A stretch of 5,234 nt of DNA from Rhodoferax sp. (lineage in GTDB: Bacteria > Pseudomonadota > Gammaproteobacteria > Burkholderiales > Burkholderiaceae_C). Below the pieces are notes generated by a model. The model had not been told where the DNA came from. It searched no databases and worked only from the letters and a program-made list of their open reading frames with translations. Positions within the stretch are counted from its first letter, which is position 1; each line of letters opens with the position of its first letter. The stretch is taken from NCBI GenBank assembly GCA_023231075.1, contig JALNWC010000224.1:1-5234 (forward strand), written 5' to 3'. Shown one piece after another: positions 1 to 5,234 of this stretch. The position numbers were made by a program, and so were the translations under genes.

Positions 1-165
1 AGCGGCCAGGCGCCGCACCCCTTCGAAGCCACCCGGCGGGCACTGGTTGATGTCCGCGCTGCCTTCATGCAGCGCCTGGGCATAAGCGGCACAGTCCGGA
101 TAGCCGCAGCGCGTGCACTGGGTCTGTGGCAAGACCGCCAATAGTTCGGCGGCGCCGGGCTTCAT
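1..165 (-). CDS. RnfB/RsxB-like [4Fe-4S] protein, N-terminal part (runs off the left edge)
   Basis: The first 55 residues of an iron-sulfur protein are present; the rest lies beyond the left edge. Cysteines at residues 17, 20, 25 and 42 form the C-x2-C-x4-C-x16-C pattern of the RnfB-type Fe-S domain, within CTRCGYPDCAAYAQAL and INQCPPGG. This matches, from memory, the E. coli RsxB region (LPQSQCGQCGYPGC...INRCAPGG). In RnfB the domain carries electrons between ferredoxin-type clusters in a membrane-associated complex. Canonical RnfB has an N-terminal hydrophobic anchor of about 25-30 residues. Here only 16 residues precede the first cysteine and none form a membrane segment, so the protein should be soluble or recruited by partners. 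The ATG at 165 overlaps the phaZ stop as ATGA, which fixes the start and suggests translational coupling. Many Burkholderiales carry such short RnfB-like proteins, often near nth; what lies beyond the edge cannot be seen. Confidence 0.88.
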   Translation of the reverse strand, partial: MKPGAAELLAVLPQTQCTRCGYPDCAAYAQALHEGSADINQCPPGGFEGVRRLAA

Positions 166-1736
166 TCGTGGCGTTGGGTCGGCCGCTTGCGTGCCGGTTT
201 GGCGGCTTCGGCCACACGGACTGCGGCTTGGCTTTCAGCCGCTTTGCTGACAGCCGCAGGGGCTGTCACCTGGGCGGCGGGCCGGACTTTCGATGCGGCT
301 TTTGTGGCCGTCTTGGTGGGCTCGGCAAGCTCGGTGTGAAGCTCAATTTCAGCCGTGGTGGGTGCTTCTGGCAAGACAAAGGCCGGTGCGGGTGCTGGCT
401 GTTCGGGTTCCGGATTGGTCAGGACGGGCGCCGGCGCGCTCGCCACCACCACCGGGGTCGCTGCCACCGGTTTGGGCTGGTAGGCCAGAATGAAGGCCTT
501 GACTTGCGGGTAGACCACTTCACGCCAGCGACGCCCGGCAAAAATACCATAGTGGCCGGCGCCTTTCACCTCGATGTGACGCTGGTCTTTCTTGTCGACG
601 CCAGTGCAAATGGTATGCACGGCGGCGGTTTGGCCCGAGCCTGAAATATCGTCGAGTTCACCTTCAATGGACAGCAGGGCCGTGTTGTGGATGTCTCCGG
701 GGCGCACGCGTTCGACCTTGCCGTCGACCCCCTTGACGTCCCAGCTGCCATTGACCAGGTTGAACTCCTGGAACACGACCTTGATGGTGTCCAGGTAGTA
801 CGAGGCATCCATGTCCAGCACGGCGTTGTACTCGTCATAGAACTTGCGGTGGGCTTCGGCACCGGCGTCATCGCCCTTGACCAGGTCCTTGAAGTAGTCG
901 TAATGGCTGCGGGCGTGGTTGCTCGGGTTCATCGCGACAAAGCCGGAGTGCTGCAAAAAGCCGGGGTAAACCTTGCGCCCGGCGCCCGGGAAGCGGGTGG
1001 GTACGCGGTGAATCACGTTGTGCTCAAACCACTCGATGCTCTTGTTCATGGCCAGGTTGTTCACCGCGGTGGGTGACAGGCGCGCGTCAATCGGGCCGCC
1101 CATCATGACCATGCTCAAGGGCGTGAGTTCGCCCCGGCTGGCCATCAGTGACACCGCGGCCAGCACCGGCACGGTGGGCTGGCAGACACTCATCACATGG
1201 CAGTTGCCATAGCGGTTTTGCACATGGCGGATGAACTCCTGCACGTAGTTGATGTAGTCGTCCAGGCTGAAATTGCCCTCCGAGGTGGGCACCAGGCGGG
1301 CGTTGGTCCAGTCGGTGATGTAGACCTTGTGGTCGCGCAGCATGGTCTTGACCGTGTCACGCAGCAAGGTGGCGTAGTGGCCCGACAGCGGTGCCACGAT
1401 CAGTACCGCGGGTTGACCCTTGAGTTTGGACAGCGTGGTGACATCATCGGTAAAGCGCTTGAAACGGCGCAATTCGCAGAACGGTTTCTTGACTTCAATG
1501 CGTTCATGAACCGCCACTTCGACCCCGTCCACATCCACGACGCGCAGGCCGAATTCAGGTTTTTCATAATCCTTGCCCAAGCGGTGCAGCAGGTCGTAAC
1601 CGGCAGAAATACGCTGCGCCAGGGGATGCTGGCCGAACATTGACAAGGGATTGCCATACACCTTGGCCGCAGACTGCGCCAGCTCAGTGAATGGCTCCAT
1701 CAAAGAACGTTGGGTTTCGTAGAATTTGTAGAGCAC
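162..1736 (-). CDS. phaZ: Intracellular polyhydroxyalkanoate (PHB) depolymerase with a long low-complexity C-terminal tail
   Basis: This cytoplasmic, granule-associated thiol hydrolase should degrade stored poly-3-hydroxybutyrate. The 524-residue product opens with MLYKFYETQRSLMEPF, the usual start of the Ralstonia PhaZ1-type family. The nucleophile is Cys185 in SVCQP, replacing the serine of a lipase box. Asp362 in EGELDDIS and His395 in GAGHYGIF complete the triad, matching Cys183/Asp355/His388 reported for the Ralstonia enzyme. The catalytic region ends near residue 420, about the full length of Ralstonia PhaZ1. Residues 421-524 are an extra tail: Pro/Ala/Glu-rich to about 470, then Ala/Lys/Arg-rich and basic. 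There is no signal peptide, unlike secreted depolymerases. The GTG at 1736 is chosen because it gives the family N terminus and has GGAAAGG 9 nt upstream; an in-frame ATG at 1754 would add six residues but overlaps that ribosome site. The stop overlaps the start of the RnfB-like gene. Confidence 0.93.
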   Translation of the reverse strand: MLYKFYETQRSLMEPFTELAQSAAKVYGNPLSMFGQHPLAQRISAGYDLLHRLGKDYEKPEFGLRVVDVDGVEVAVHERIEVKKPFCELRRFKRFTDDVTTLSKLKGQPAVLIVAPLSGHYATLLRDTVKTMLRDHKVYITDWTNARLVPTSEGNFSLDDYINYVQEFIRHVQNRYGNCHVMSVCQPTVPVLAAVSLMASRGELTPLSMVMMGGPIDARLSPTAVNNLAMNKSIEWFEHNVIHRVPTRFPGAGRKVYPGFLQHSGFVAMNPSNHARSHYDYFKDLVKGDDAGAEAHRKFYDEYNAVLDMDASYYLDTIKVVFQEFNLVNGSWDVKGVDGKVERVRPGDIHNTALLSIEGELDDISGSGQTAAVHTICTGVDKKDQRHIEVKGAGHYGIFAGRRWREVVYPQVKAFILAYQPKPVAATPVVVASAPAPVLTNPEPEQPAPAPAFVLPEAPTTAEIELHTELAEPTKTATKAASKVRPAAQVTAPAAVSKAAESQAAVRVAEAAKPARKRPTQRHE

Positions 1737-1745
1737 GTGAGTTCG

Positions 1746-1752
1746 CCTTTCC
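1746..1752 (-). promoter_or_regulatory. Ribosome binding site of phaZ, deciding the GTG start
   Basis: GGAAAGG on the minus strand lies 9 nt before the GTG at 1736. It overlaps the only nearby in-frame ATG (1754-1752), so that ATG lacks its own upstream site. This supports GTG initiation. Confidence 0.65.
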
Positions 1753-1761
1753 ATAAAAATG

Positions 1762-1772
1762 TTGCAGTGCAA
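1762..1772 (-). promoter_or_regulatory. Palindromic candidate operator (TTGCA-C-TGCAA), possibly PhaR-type
   Basis: This is a perfect inverted repeat with 5-bp arms around one central base. It contains TGC-N3-GCA, the pattern reported for operators of the PHA-sensing repressor PhaR in alphaproteobacteria. It overlaps the last two bases of the phaZ -10 element and should cover the transcription start, so a bound protein would block initiation. A TGTTGC hexamer inside its left flank (1760-1765) recurs exactly 30 bp away at 1790-1795. PhaR control is inferred from the pattern and the target gene; no regulator gene is in the window. Confidence 0.4.
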
Positions 1773-1799
1773 TATAACAGGTCTCGGATTGTTGCGTAT
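1771..1799 (-). promoter_or_regulatory. Candidate extended -10 promoter of phaZ
   Basis: On the minus strand TGT-TATATT (1779-1771) matches an extended -10 (TGn plus a 5/6 match to TATAAT). With a 17-bp spacer the -35 position falls at 1799-1794, where the match to TTGACA is poor, as is common for extended -10 promoters. Transcription would start near 1764, giving a leader of about 28 nt before the GTG. It lies in the 76-nt gap after the DUF2520 gene stop. Confidence 0.5.
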
Positions 1800-1812
1800 G
1801 ACGCGGGGCTGA

Positions 1813-2634
1813 CTATGGATGCTGACGCTGCGCCAGTGACCGGGCCAGCGCACTCAGGGCCTGGTAAGCCTGGCCGGCGGTGCTGTCCCACTGCTGCACG
1901 GCCTGGCCCTGTGCGGCCACCAGCGCCAGGTCGCCACGGGCGGCGGGGCCGGTCAAGGCGGCTTGCGGCCCCAGTGCGATGAGGTTGTTGACGGCGTTGT
2001 GCAGCAGGCTGGCACGCAGGTGTTGCACCATCGGCAGCGGCATGCCGGTCTGCTGCCAAAGCTGCTCGGCCAGGTCTTGCAGCACGGGCAAAAAGTTGGT
2101 GGCGAAAATGGCGCCGGCGTGGTAGAGCATCTTGTCCTGCGCCCGGACCTCAAAGCACTGGGCACCCAGGCGGGTAAAAAGTGCGCGCAGCTCAGCCAAG
2201 GCTTGCGCATCGCCTTCGAGGGCGCAGGGGGTGCCGGCAAACTGCTGCAGCGCCAGCGCCGGGCTGGCAAAGCTCAGCAGGCAATGGGCGCTGGCCACTT
2301 GCCAGCCTTTTGCTTGCAAGGGGTGCAGTAGCTCGGAACCCAAGGCGCCGCTGGCATGAAACACCGTGGCGGGTGGCAAGCTGCTGCAAGTTGCCAGGGC
2401 CGCTGCGACCGGGGCGATCTGTCCGTCCGGCACGGCCAGCAGCCACAGATCGGCCGGGCGCATGTGCTGCATGTTGCCGACCGCCCGCCCTGAACCAATG
2501 AACGCCAGCGCCTGCTCGGCAGAGGCCTGGCTGCGCGTCAGCAGGTCCTGCACCCGGACCTGCCCATCCTGGGCCAGCAGCCGCCCCAGCGTCTGGCCGA
2601 CCCGGCCGCCACCCACCAGATTGATGGTTTTCAA
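1813..2634 (-). CDS. Rossmann-like and DUF2520 domain protein (putative NAD(P)-dependent oxidoreductase, function unknown)
   Basis: The 273-residue product begins MKTINLVGGGRVGQTLG, a dinucleotide-binding beta-alpha-beta turn (G8-x-G10-x-x-G13). LLAVPDGQI (65-73) and HASGALGSELLHPL (93-106) follow in the Rossmann half. The C-terminal half shows DUF2520 hallmarks: K168-MLYHAGAIFATN and the block L227-T-G-P-A-A-R-G-D235. The fold is related to ketopantoate reductase, prephenate dehydrogenase and F420-NADP oxidoreductase families, but no substrate is established, so I name none. The start is a TTG at 2634: it gives the conserved family N terminus, whereas the longer reading frame opens with another TTG at 2676, inside the aminotransferase gene, and adds residues unlike the family. 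No ATG is available near the fold start and no clear Shine-Dalgarno is seen, so translation probably depends on ribosomes finishing the aminotransferase 14 nt upstream. The stop is TAG at 1815-1813. Confidence 0.85.
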   Translation of the reverse strand: MKTINLVGGGRVGQTLGRLLAQDGQVRVQDLLTRSQASAEQALAFIGSGRAVGNMQHMRPADLWLLAVPDGQIAPVAAALATCSSLPPATVFHASGALGSELLHPLQAKGWQVASAHCLLSFASPALALQQFAGTPCALEGDAQALAELRALFTRLGAQCFEVRAQDKMLYHAGAIFATNFLPVLQDLAEQLWQQTGMPLPMVQHLRASLLHNAVNNLIALGPQAALTGPAARGDLALVAAQGQAVQQWDSTAGQAYQALSALARSLAQRQHP

Positions 2635-2648
2635 GACAGGCGGTGGAT

Positions 2649-3845
2649 TTAGATCACCTTGGCAATGCTGGCGCAAACATAGTCAATGTTCTTGCTGTTC
2701 AGCGCGGCCACGCACATGCGGCCGGTGTCGGTGCCATAAACGCCAAACTCATTGCGCAGGCGCACCATCTGGTCTTTGCTGAGGCCCGAGTAGCTGAACA
2801 TGCCGATCTGCCGGGTGATGAAGCCCATGTCCTGCTTGACGCCGGCGGCCTTGAGGCCATCGACCAGCTTTTGCCGCATGGCCTTGATGCGCACGCGCAT
2901 GTCGCCCAATTCGGCTTCCCACTGGGCGCGCAGCTCGGGCGAGGTCAGCACCGCCGTGACGATGGCGCCGCCATAAGTCGGCGGGTTGCTGTAGTTGGTG
3001 CGGATCACGATCTTGAGCTGGCTCAGCACGCGGGCTGCTTCTTCTTTGCTTGCGCACACCACGCTCAGGGCGCCGACACGCTCACCGTACAGGCTGAAGC
3101 TCTTGCTGAAGCTGGTGGCCACAAAAAACAGCAGGCCGGCGGCAACAAACTTGCCGATCACCGCGCCGTCCTCTTTCAGGCCATAACCGAAACCCTGGTA
3201 CGCCATGTCGAGGAACGGCACCAGATTTTTGGCCTTGACCAGGGCAATCACCTGATCCCATTGGGCCGGGCTGATGTCGTAACCGGTGGGGTTGTGGCAG
3301 CAGGCGTGCAGCACCACGATGGTGCCGGCCGCGGCGGCGTTCAGGTCGGCCAGCATGCCGTCAAAATTGAGGGCACGCGTGGCGGCGTCGTAGTAGCGGT
3401 AGGACTCCACCGTGAAACCGGCGTTGGTGAACAGCGCGCGGTGGTTTTCCCAGCTCGGGTCGCTGATGAGCACCTTGGCGGCGGGGCTGACGTGTTTCAA
3501 AAAGTCGGCGCCCACCTTCAGGCCACCGGTGCCGCCGAGCGCCTGAATGGTGGCCACACGGCCCGCGGTGACGGGTTCGCTGTCGGCACCAAAAACCAGT
3601 GCCTTGACGGCGGCGTCATAGGCGGCAATGCCGTCGATGGGCAGGTAAGCGTGCGGCTTGGGGGCGTCCAGCATGGCTTTTTCCGCGGCCAGCACACAGC
3701 CCAGCAAGGGTAGTTTGCCTTGGTCATCAAAATACACGCCCACGCCCAGATTGACCTTGGCGGGGTTGGTGTCGGCGTTGAATTGTTCGTTCAAGCCCAG
3801 AATCGGGTCGCGCGGGGCCATTTCGACAGCGGAAAAGAGTGACAT
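2649..3845 (-). CDS. PLP-dependent class I aminotransferase (aspartate/aromatic amino acid type)
   Basis: The 398-residue product is a full-length subgroup I-alpha aminotransferase that exchanges amino groups between aspartate or aromatic amino acids and 2-oxoglutarate in the cytoplasm. Lys248 in SFSKSF should carry pyridoxal phosphate. Further family residues are visible: Tyr67, Trp132 in SWENH, Asn185 in HNPTG, Asp213 and Tyr216 in FLDMAYQGF, and Arg256 in LYGERVG. Arg282 in IRTNYSNPP and Arg376 in TGRMCVAALN correspond to the two carboxylate-binding arginines (Arg292 and Arg386 in classical numbering). The ending GRMCVAALN looks more like E. coli TyrB than AspC, but substrate preference cannot be settled by eye, so no symbol is given. 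The ATG at 3845 has AGGA at 3857-3854, 8 nt upstream. The next gene starts 14 nt after its TAA, indicating an operon. Confidence 0.93.
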   Translation of the reverse strand: MSLFSAVEMAPRDPILGLNEQFNADTNPAKVNLGVGVYFDDQGKLPLLGCVLAAEKAMLDAPKPHAYLPIDGIAAYDAAVKALVFGADSEPVTAGRVATIQALGGTGGLKVGADFLKHVSPAAKVLISDPSWENHRALFTNAGFTVESYRYYDAATRALNFDGMLADLNAAAAGTIVVLHACCHNPTGYDISPAQWDQVIALVKAKNLVPFLDMAYQGFGYGLKEDGAVIGKFVAAGLLFFVATSFSKSFSLYGERVGALSVVCASKEEAARVLSQLKIVIRTNYSNPPTYGGAIVTAVLTSPELRAQWEAELGDMRVRIKAMRQKLVDGLKAAGVKQDMGFITRQIGMFSYSGLSKDQMVRLRNEFGVYGTDTGRMCVAALNSKNIDYVCASIAKVI

Positions 3846-3904
3846 GACAAAAGTCCTGTGGTGGGAGTGAAAGTGACCCTTCGGCCACTGGGTAGAAACC
3901 CTGT

Positions 3905-3934
3905 ATTTTACCGACGCCTGGGTGCCACTGGCAT
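3905..3934 (-). promoter_or_regulatory. Candidate promoter of the aminotransferase gene
   Basis: On the minus strand TAAAAT (3910-3905; 5/6 match to the -10 consensus) is preceded after 18 bp by ATGCCA (3934-3929; 4/6 match to TTGACA). The start of transcription would fall near 3898, about 50 nt before the ATG. The -35 overlaps the palindrome at 3923-3933. The assignment is by eye and tentative. Confidence 0.35.
3923..3933. promoter_or_regulatory. Palindrome TGCCA-C-TGGCA in the divergent intergenic region
   Basis: A perfect inverted repeat with 5-bp arms around one base lies between the divergent aminotransferase and oxidoreductase genes. Its core GCCACTGG (3924-3931) recurs in the same orientation at 3884-3891, 40 bp away and still in the aminotransferase leader. 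It could be a regulator site acting on one or both genes; short palindromes also arise by chance. Confidence 0.25.
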
Positions 3935-3976
3935 TTTCGCTAAACTGATTTGTCGGCGCATGGGTGTTGCCGGGCC

Positions 3977-3981
3977 AGGAG
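3977..3981 (+). promoter_or_regulatory. Shine-Dalgarno AGGAG of the FAD oxidoreductase, deciding its start
   Basis: AGGAG lies 7 nt before the ATG at 3989, which is near-ideal spacing. It argues against the in-frame TTG at 3950, which would put 13 residues unrelated to the family ahead of the FAD-binding motif. Confidence 0.75.
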
Positions 3982-3988
3982 AAAACAA

Positions 3989-5089
3989 ATGGATCAAGTG
4001 GACTGTGTGGTGATCGGTGCAGGAGTTGTGGGCCTGGCGGTGGCCCGCGCCCTGGCGCTGCAGGGGCGCGAGGTGCTGGTGCTCGAAGCGGCCAATGCCA
4101 TTGGCACCAGCACCAGTTCGCGCAACAGCGAGGTGATTCACGCCGGCATCTACTACCCGCCGGGTTCGCTCAAGGCCACGTTGTGTGTGCAGGGCAGGGC
4201 GCTGCTGTACGACTACTGCCGGGAGCGCGGCATCAGCCACCGGCGTTGCGGCAAGCTGTTGGTGGCGACCGAGTCGGCACAAGTGGCGCAATTGCAGGGC
4301 ATTGCCGACCAGGCTTTGCGCAACGGTGTCAATGATCTGGCGTTTTTGAGCGCTGACGAGGCACGCCAGGTCGAGCCGCAACTGGTGTGCGAGGCGGCCC
4401 TGTTGTCGCCCGGCACCGGCATTGTCGATAGCCATGGCCTGATGCTGGCGCTGCTGGGTGACCTGGAAAACGCGGGTGGTTTGCTGGCGCTCAATGCACC
4501 GCTGGAGCGCGCGCTGCTCAGGCCGTCCGGCATCGAGTTGCATGCCACTGATGGCACCCGATTGCACGCCAGAACCGTGGTCAATGCGGCGGGTTTGCAG
4601 GCGTCGGCGCTGGCCGCGCGGTTTGCCGGGCTGGATCCGCAGCACGTGCCGCAAGCGTTTTTCGCCAAGGGCAACTATTTCACGCTGGCCACGCGGGCAC
4701 CGTTCTCGCACCTGATCTACCCGGTACCGCAAGCCGCCGGTCTGGGGGTGCACCTGACGTTGGACCTGGGCGGCCAAGCCAAATTTGGCCCCGACGTGCA
4801 GTGGGTCGACTCCCCGGATGACCTGACGGTGGACCCGGCGCGCGGTGCTGCTTTTTATGCCGAGGTGCGCAAATACTGGCCCGGTTTGCAAGACGGCGCG
4901 CTACTGCCCGGTTATGCCGGCATCCGCCCCAAGATCAGCGGCCCGGGTGCGCCCGCCCGCGACTTCGTGATCCAGACCCCGCGCGACCACGGCGTGCCGG
5001 GCCTGGTCAACCTGTTCGGCATCGAGTCACCCGGCCTGACCAGTTGCCTCGCCATCGGGGACATGGTTGCCGGTTTGGTAAATTATTAA
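3989..5089 (+). CDS. FAD-dependent oxidoreductase, L-2-hydroxyglutarate oxidase/dehydrogenase (LhgO/L2HGDH) family
   Basis: The 366-residue flavoprotein of the DAO fold begins with a dinucleotide-binding segment (VVIGAGVVG, G10-x-G12-x-x-G15) and Glu33 at the end of the second strand for the FAD ribose. SSRNSEVIHAGIYYPPGSLKA (43-63) closely resembles the L2HGDH signature (human: TSHNSGVIHSGIYY). SPGTGIVDSH (140-149), VNAAG (198-202), GYAGIRPK (308-315) and GIESPGLTSCLAIGDMVA (344-361) complete the pattern. The family oxidises L-2-hydroxyglutarate to 2-oxoglutarate, passing electrons to oxygen or quinone. The protein is shorter than E. coli LhgO (about 420 residues, from memory), so the exact substrate remains open; a related 2-hydroxy acid or amino acid is possible. 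No signal peptide or membrane segment is seen. It stands alone on the plus strand, divergent from the aminotransferase, and its stop is followed 16 nt later by a large palindrome. Confidence 0.88.
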   Translation: MDQVDCVVIGAGVVGLAVARALALQGREVLVLEAANAIGTSTSSRNSEVIHAGIYYPPGSLKATLCVQGRALLYDYCRERGISHRRCGKLLVATESAQVAQLQGIADQALRNGVNDLAFLSADEARQVEPQLVCEAALLSPGTGIVDSHGLMLALLGDLENAGGLLALNAPLERALLRPSGIELHATDGTRLHARTVVNAAGLQASALAARFAGLDPQHVPQAFFAKGNYFTLATRAPFSHLIYPVPQAAGLGVHLTLDLGGQAKFGPDVQWVDSPDDLTVDPARGAAFYAEVRKYWPGLQDGALLPGYAGIRPKISGPGAPARDFVIQTPRDHGVPGLVNLFGIESPGLTSCLAIGDMVAGLVNY

Positions 5090-5105
5090 TTGGGGTCTTT
5101 GCTGG

Positions 5106-5186
5106 CAGCATGTGGGGTATTGGAGCCCGCCTCATACGCGCTTCGCTTTGCGAAATCGGCGGTCCCCAATACCCCACCCACTGCTG
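5106..5186. repeat. Long imperfect palindrome with an inner hairpin downstream of the FAD oxidoreductase
   Basis: Arms 5112-5131 and 5158-5177 pair at 18 of 20 positions (mismatches opposite A5124 and C5126). Pairing resumes outside a 1x4 internal loop with CAGCA (5106-5110) against TGCTG (5182-5186). The 26-nt loop contains a perfect small hairpin, TTCGC-TTT-GCGAA (5142-5154). Transcripts of either strand would fold strongly. It may act as a transcription end or mRNA 3' stabiliser, but neither strand has a T run after the stem, so it is not a classical Rho-independent terminator. The size and symmetry also fit a dispersed intergenic palindromic repeat. Only one copy is in this window, so repeat status is inferred. 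Confidence 0.6.
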
Positions 5187-5234
5187 TGCGGCTCTGCTTT
5201 GACAACGCTCAATATCCGGAATCCAACACGACCG

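Noticed and set aside
126..1643. Several plus-strand open frames (for example 126-644, 687-1076, 1197-1643) opposite phaZ
   Set aside because: They are shadows of the phaZ codon bias; none has a plausible ribosome site or recognisable domain.
1737..1853. Upstream extension of phaZ to 1853 (563 residues)
   Set aside because: The additional residues overlap the DUF2520 gene, are unlike the family N terminus, and would place the promoter and ribosome site inside the gene.
2635..2676. Longer DUF2520 start at the TTG at 2676
   Set aside because: It overlaps the aminotransferase end by 28 nt and adds 14 residues before the conserved KTINLVGGGRVG start of the Rossmann fold.
2643..3713. Plus-strand open frame of 356 codons antisense to the aminotransferase
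   Set aside because: It mirrors a gene with all catalytic residues intact. Its product is a His/Gly/Ala/Val-rich composition typical of antisense frames in GC-rich DNA, with no recognisable motif.
3908..4891. Minus-strand open frame of 327 codons antisense to the FAD oxidoreductase
   Set aside because: The product is Arg/Gln-rich without family motifs and lies opposite a clear flavoprotein with a good ribosome binding site.
5106..5186. Calling the palindrome a Rho-independent terminator
   Set aside because: No run of T follows the stem on either strand, and the loop is long with its own hairpin.
5090..5234. A minus-strand reading frame open from the right edge through the palindrome
   Set aside because: Its translation matches no family I recognise, it passes through an inverted repeat and continues into antisense of the FAD oxidoreductase, so coding potential is not supported.
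1..5234. CRISPR arrays, tRNA or rRNA genes, transposases, phage genes or toxin-antitoxin pairs
   Set aside because: I saw no regularly spaced repeats, tRNA-like folds or relevant protein motifs on either strand.

Overview
The window is GC-rich, with protein sequences typical of Betaproteobacteria, most likely Burkholderiales and probably near Comamonadaceae (Rhodoferax/Polaromonas-like). This placement rests on recognised protein families (an intracellular polyhydroxyalkanoate depolymerase and a short RnfB-like Fe-S protein without membrane anchor) and on codon bias. I made no database comparison.

Layout. Four genes run leftwards on the minus strand in the order: class I aminotransferase (3845-2649), Rossmann/DUF2520 protein (2634-1813, TTG start), intracellular PHA depolymerase phaZ (1736-162, GTG start), and the first 55 codons of an RnfB-like Fe-S protein (165 to the left edge). 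The first two are 14 nt apart and the last two overlap by 4 nt (ATGA). The 76-nt gap ahead of phaZ holds a good extended -10 element and a TGC-N3-GCA palindrome, so phaZ-rnfB probably form their own transcription unit downstream of aminotransferase-DUF2520. One gene runs rightwards: an FAD-dependent oxidoreductase of the L-2-hydroxyglutarate oxidase family (3989-5089), divergent from the aminotransferase across 143 bp. The right end (5090-5234) has no recognisable gene but contains a long imperfect palindrome.

How the genes fit together. Most are metabolic housekeeping: mobilisation of stored PHA, amino-acid/2-oxo-acid interconversion and possible repair or oxidation of a 2-hydroxy acid. The aminotransferase produces or consumes 2-oxoglutarate, and L-2-hydroxyglutarate is the classic side product of 2-oxoglutarate reduction, so the divergent pair may be metabolically related; this is inference.

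No CRISPR array, transposase, phage gene, tRNA or rRNA is seen, and I found no convincing wholly new system. The points most worth a second look are the roughly 104-residue low-complexity tail on PhaZ, the putative PHA-responsive operator at its promoter, the tight coupling of phaZ to an electron-transfer Fe-S protein, and the palindromic element at the right end.
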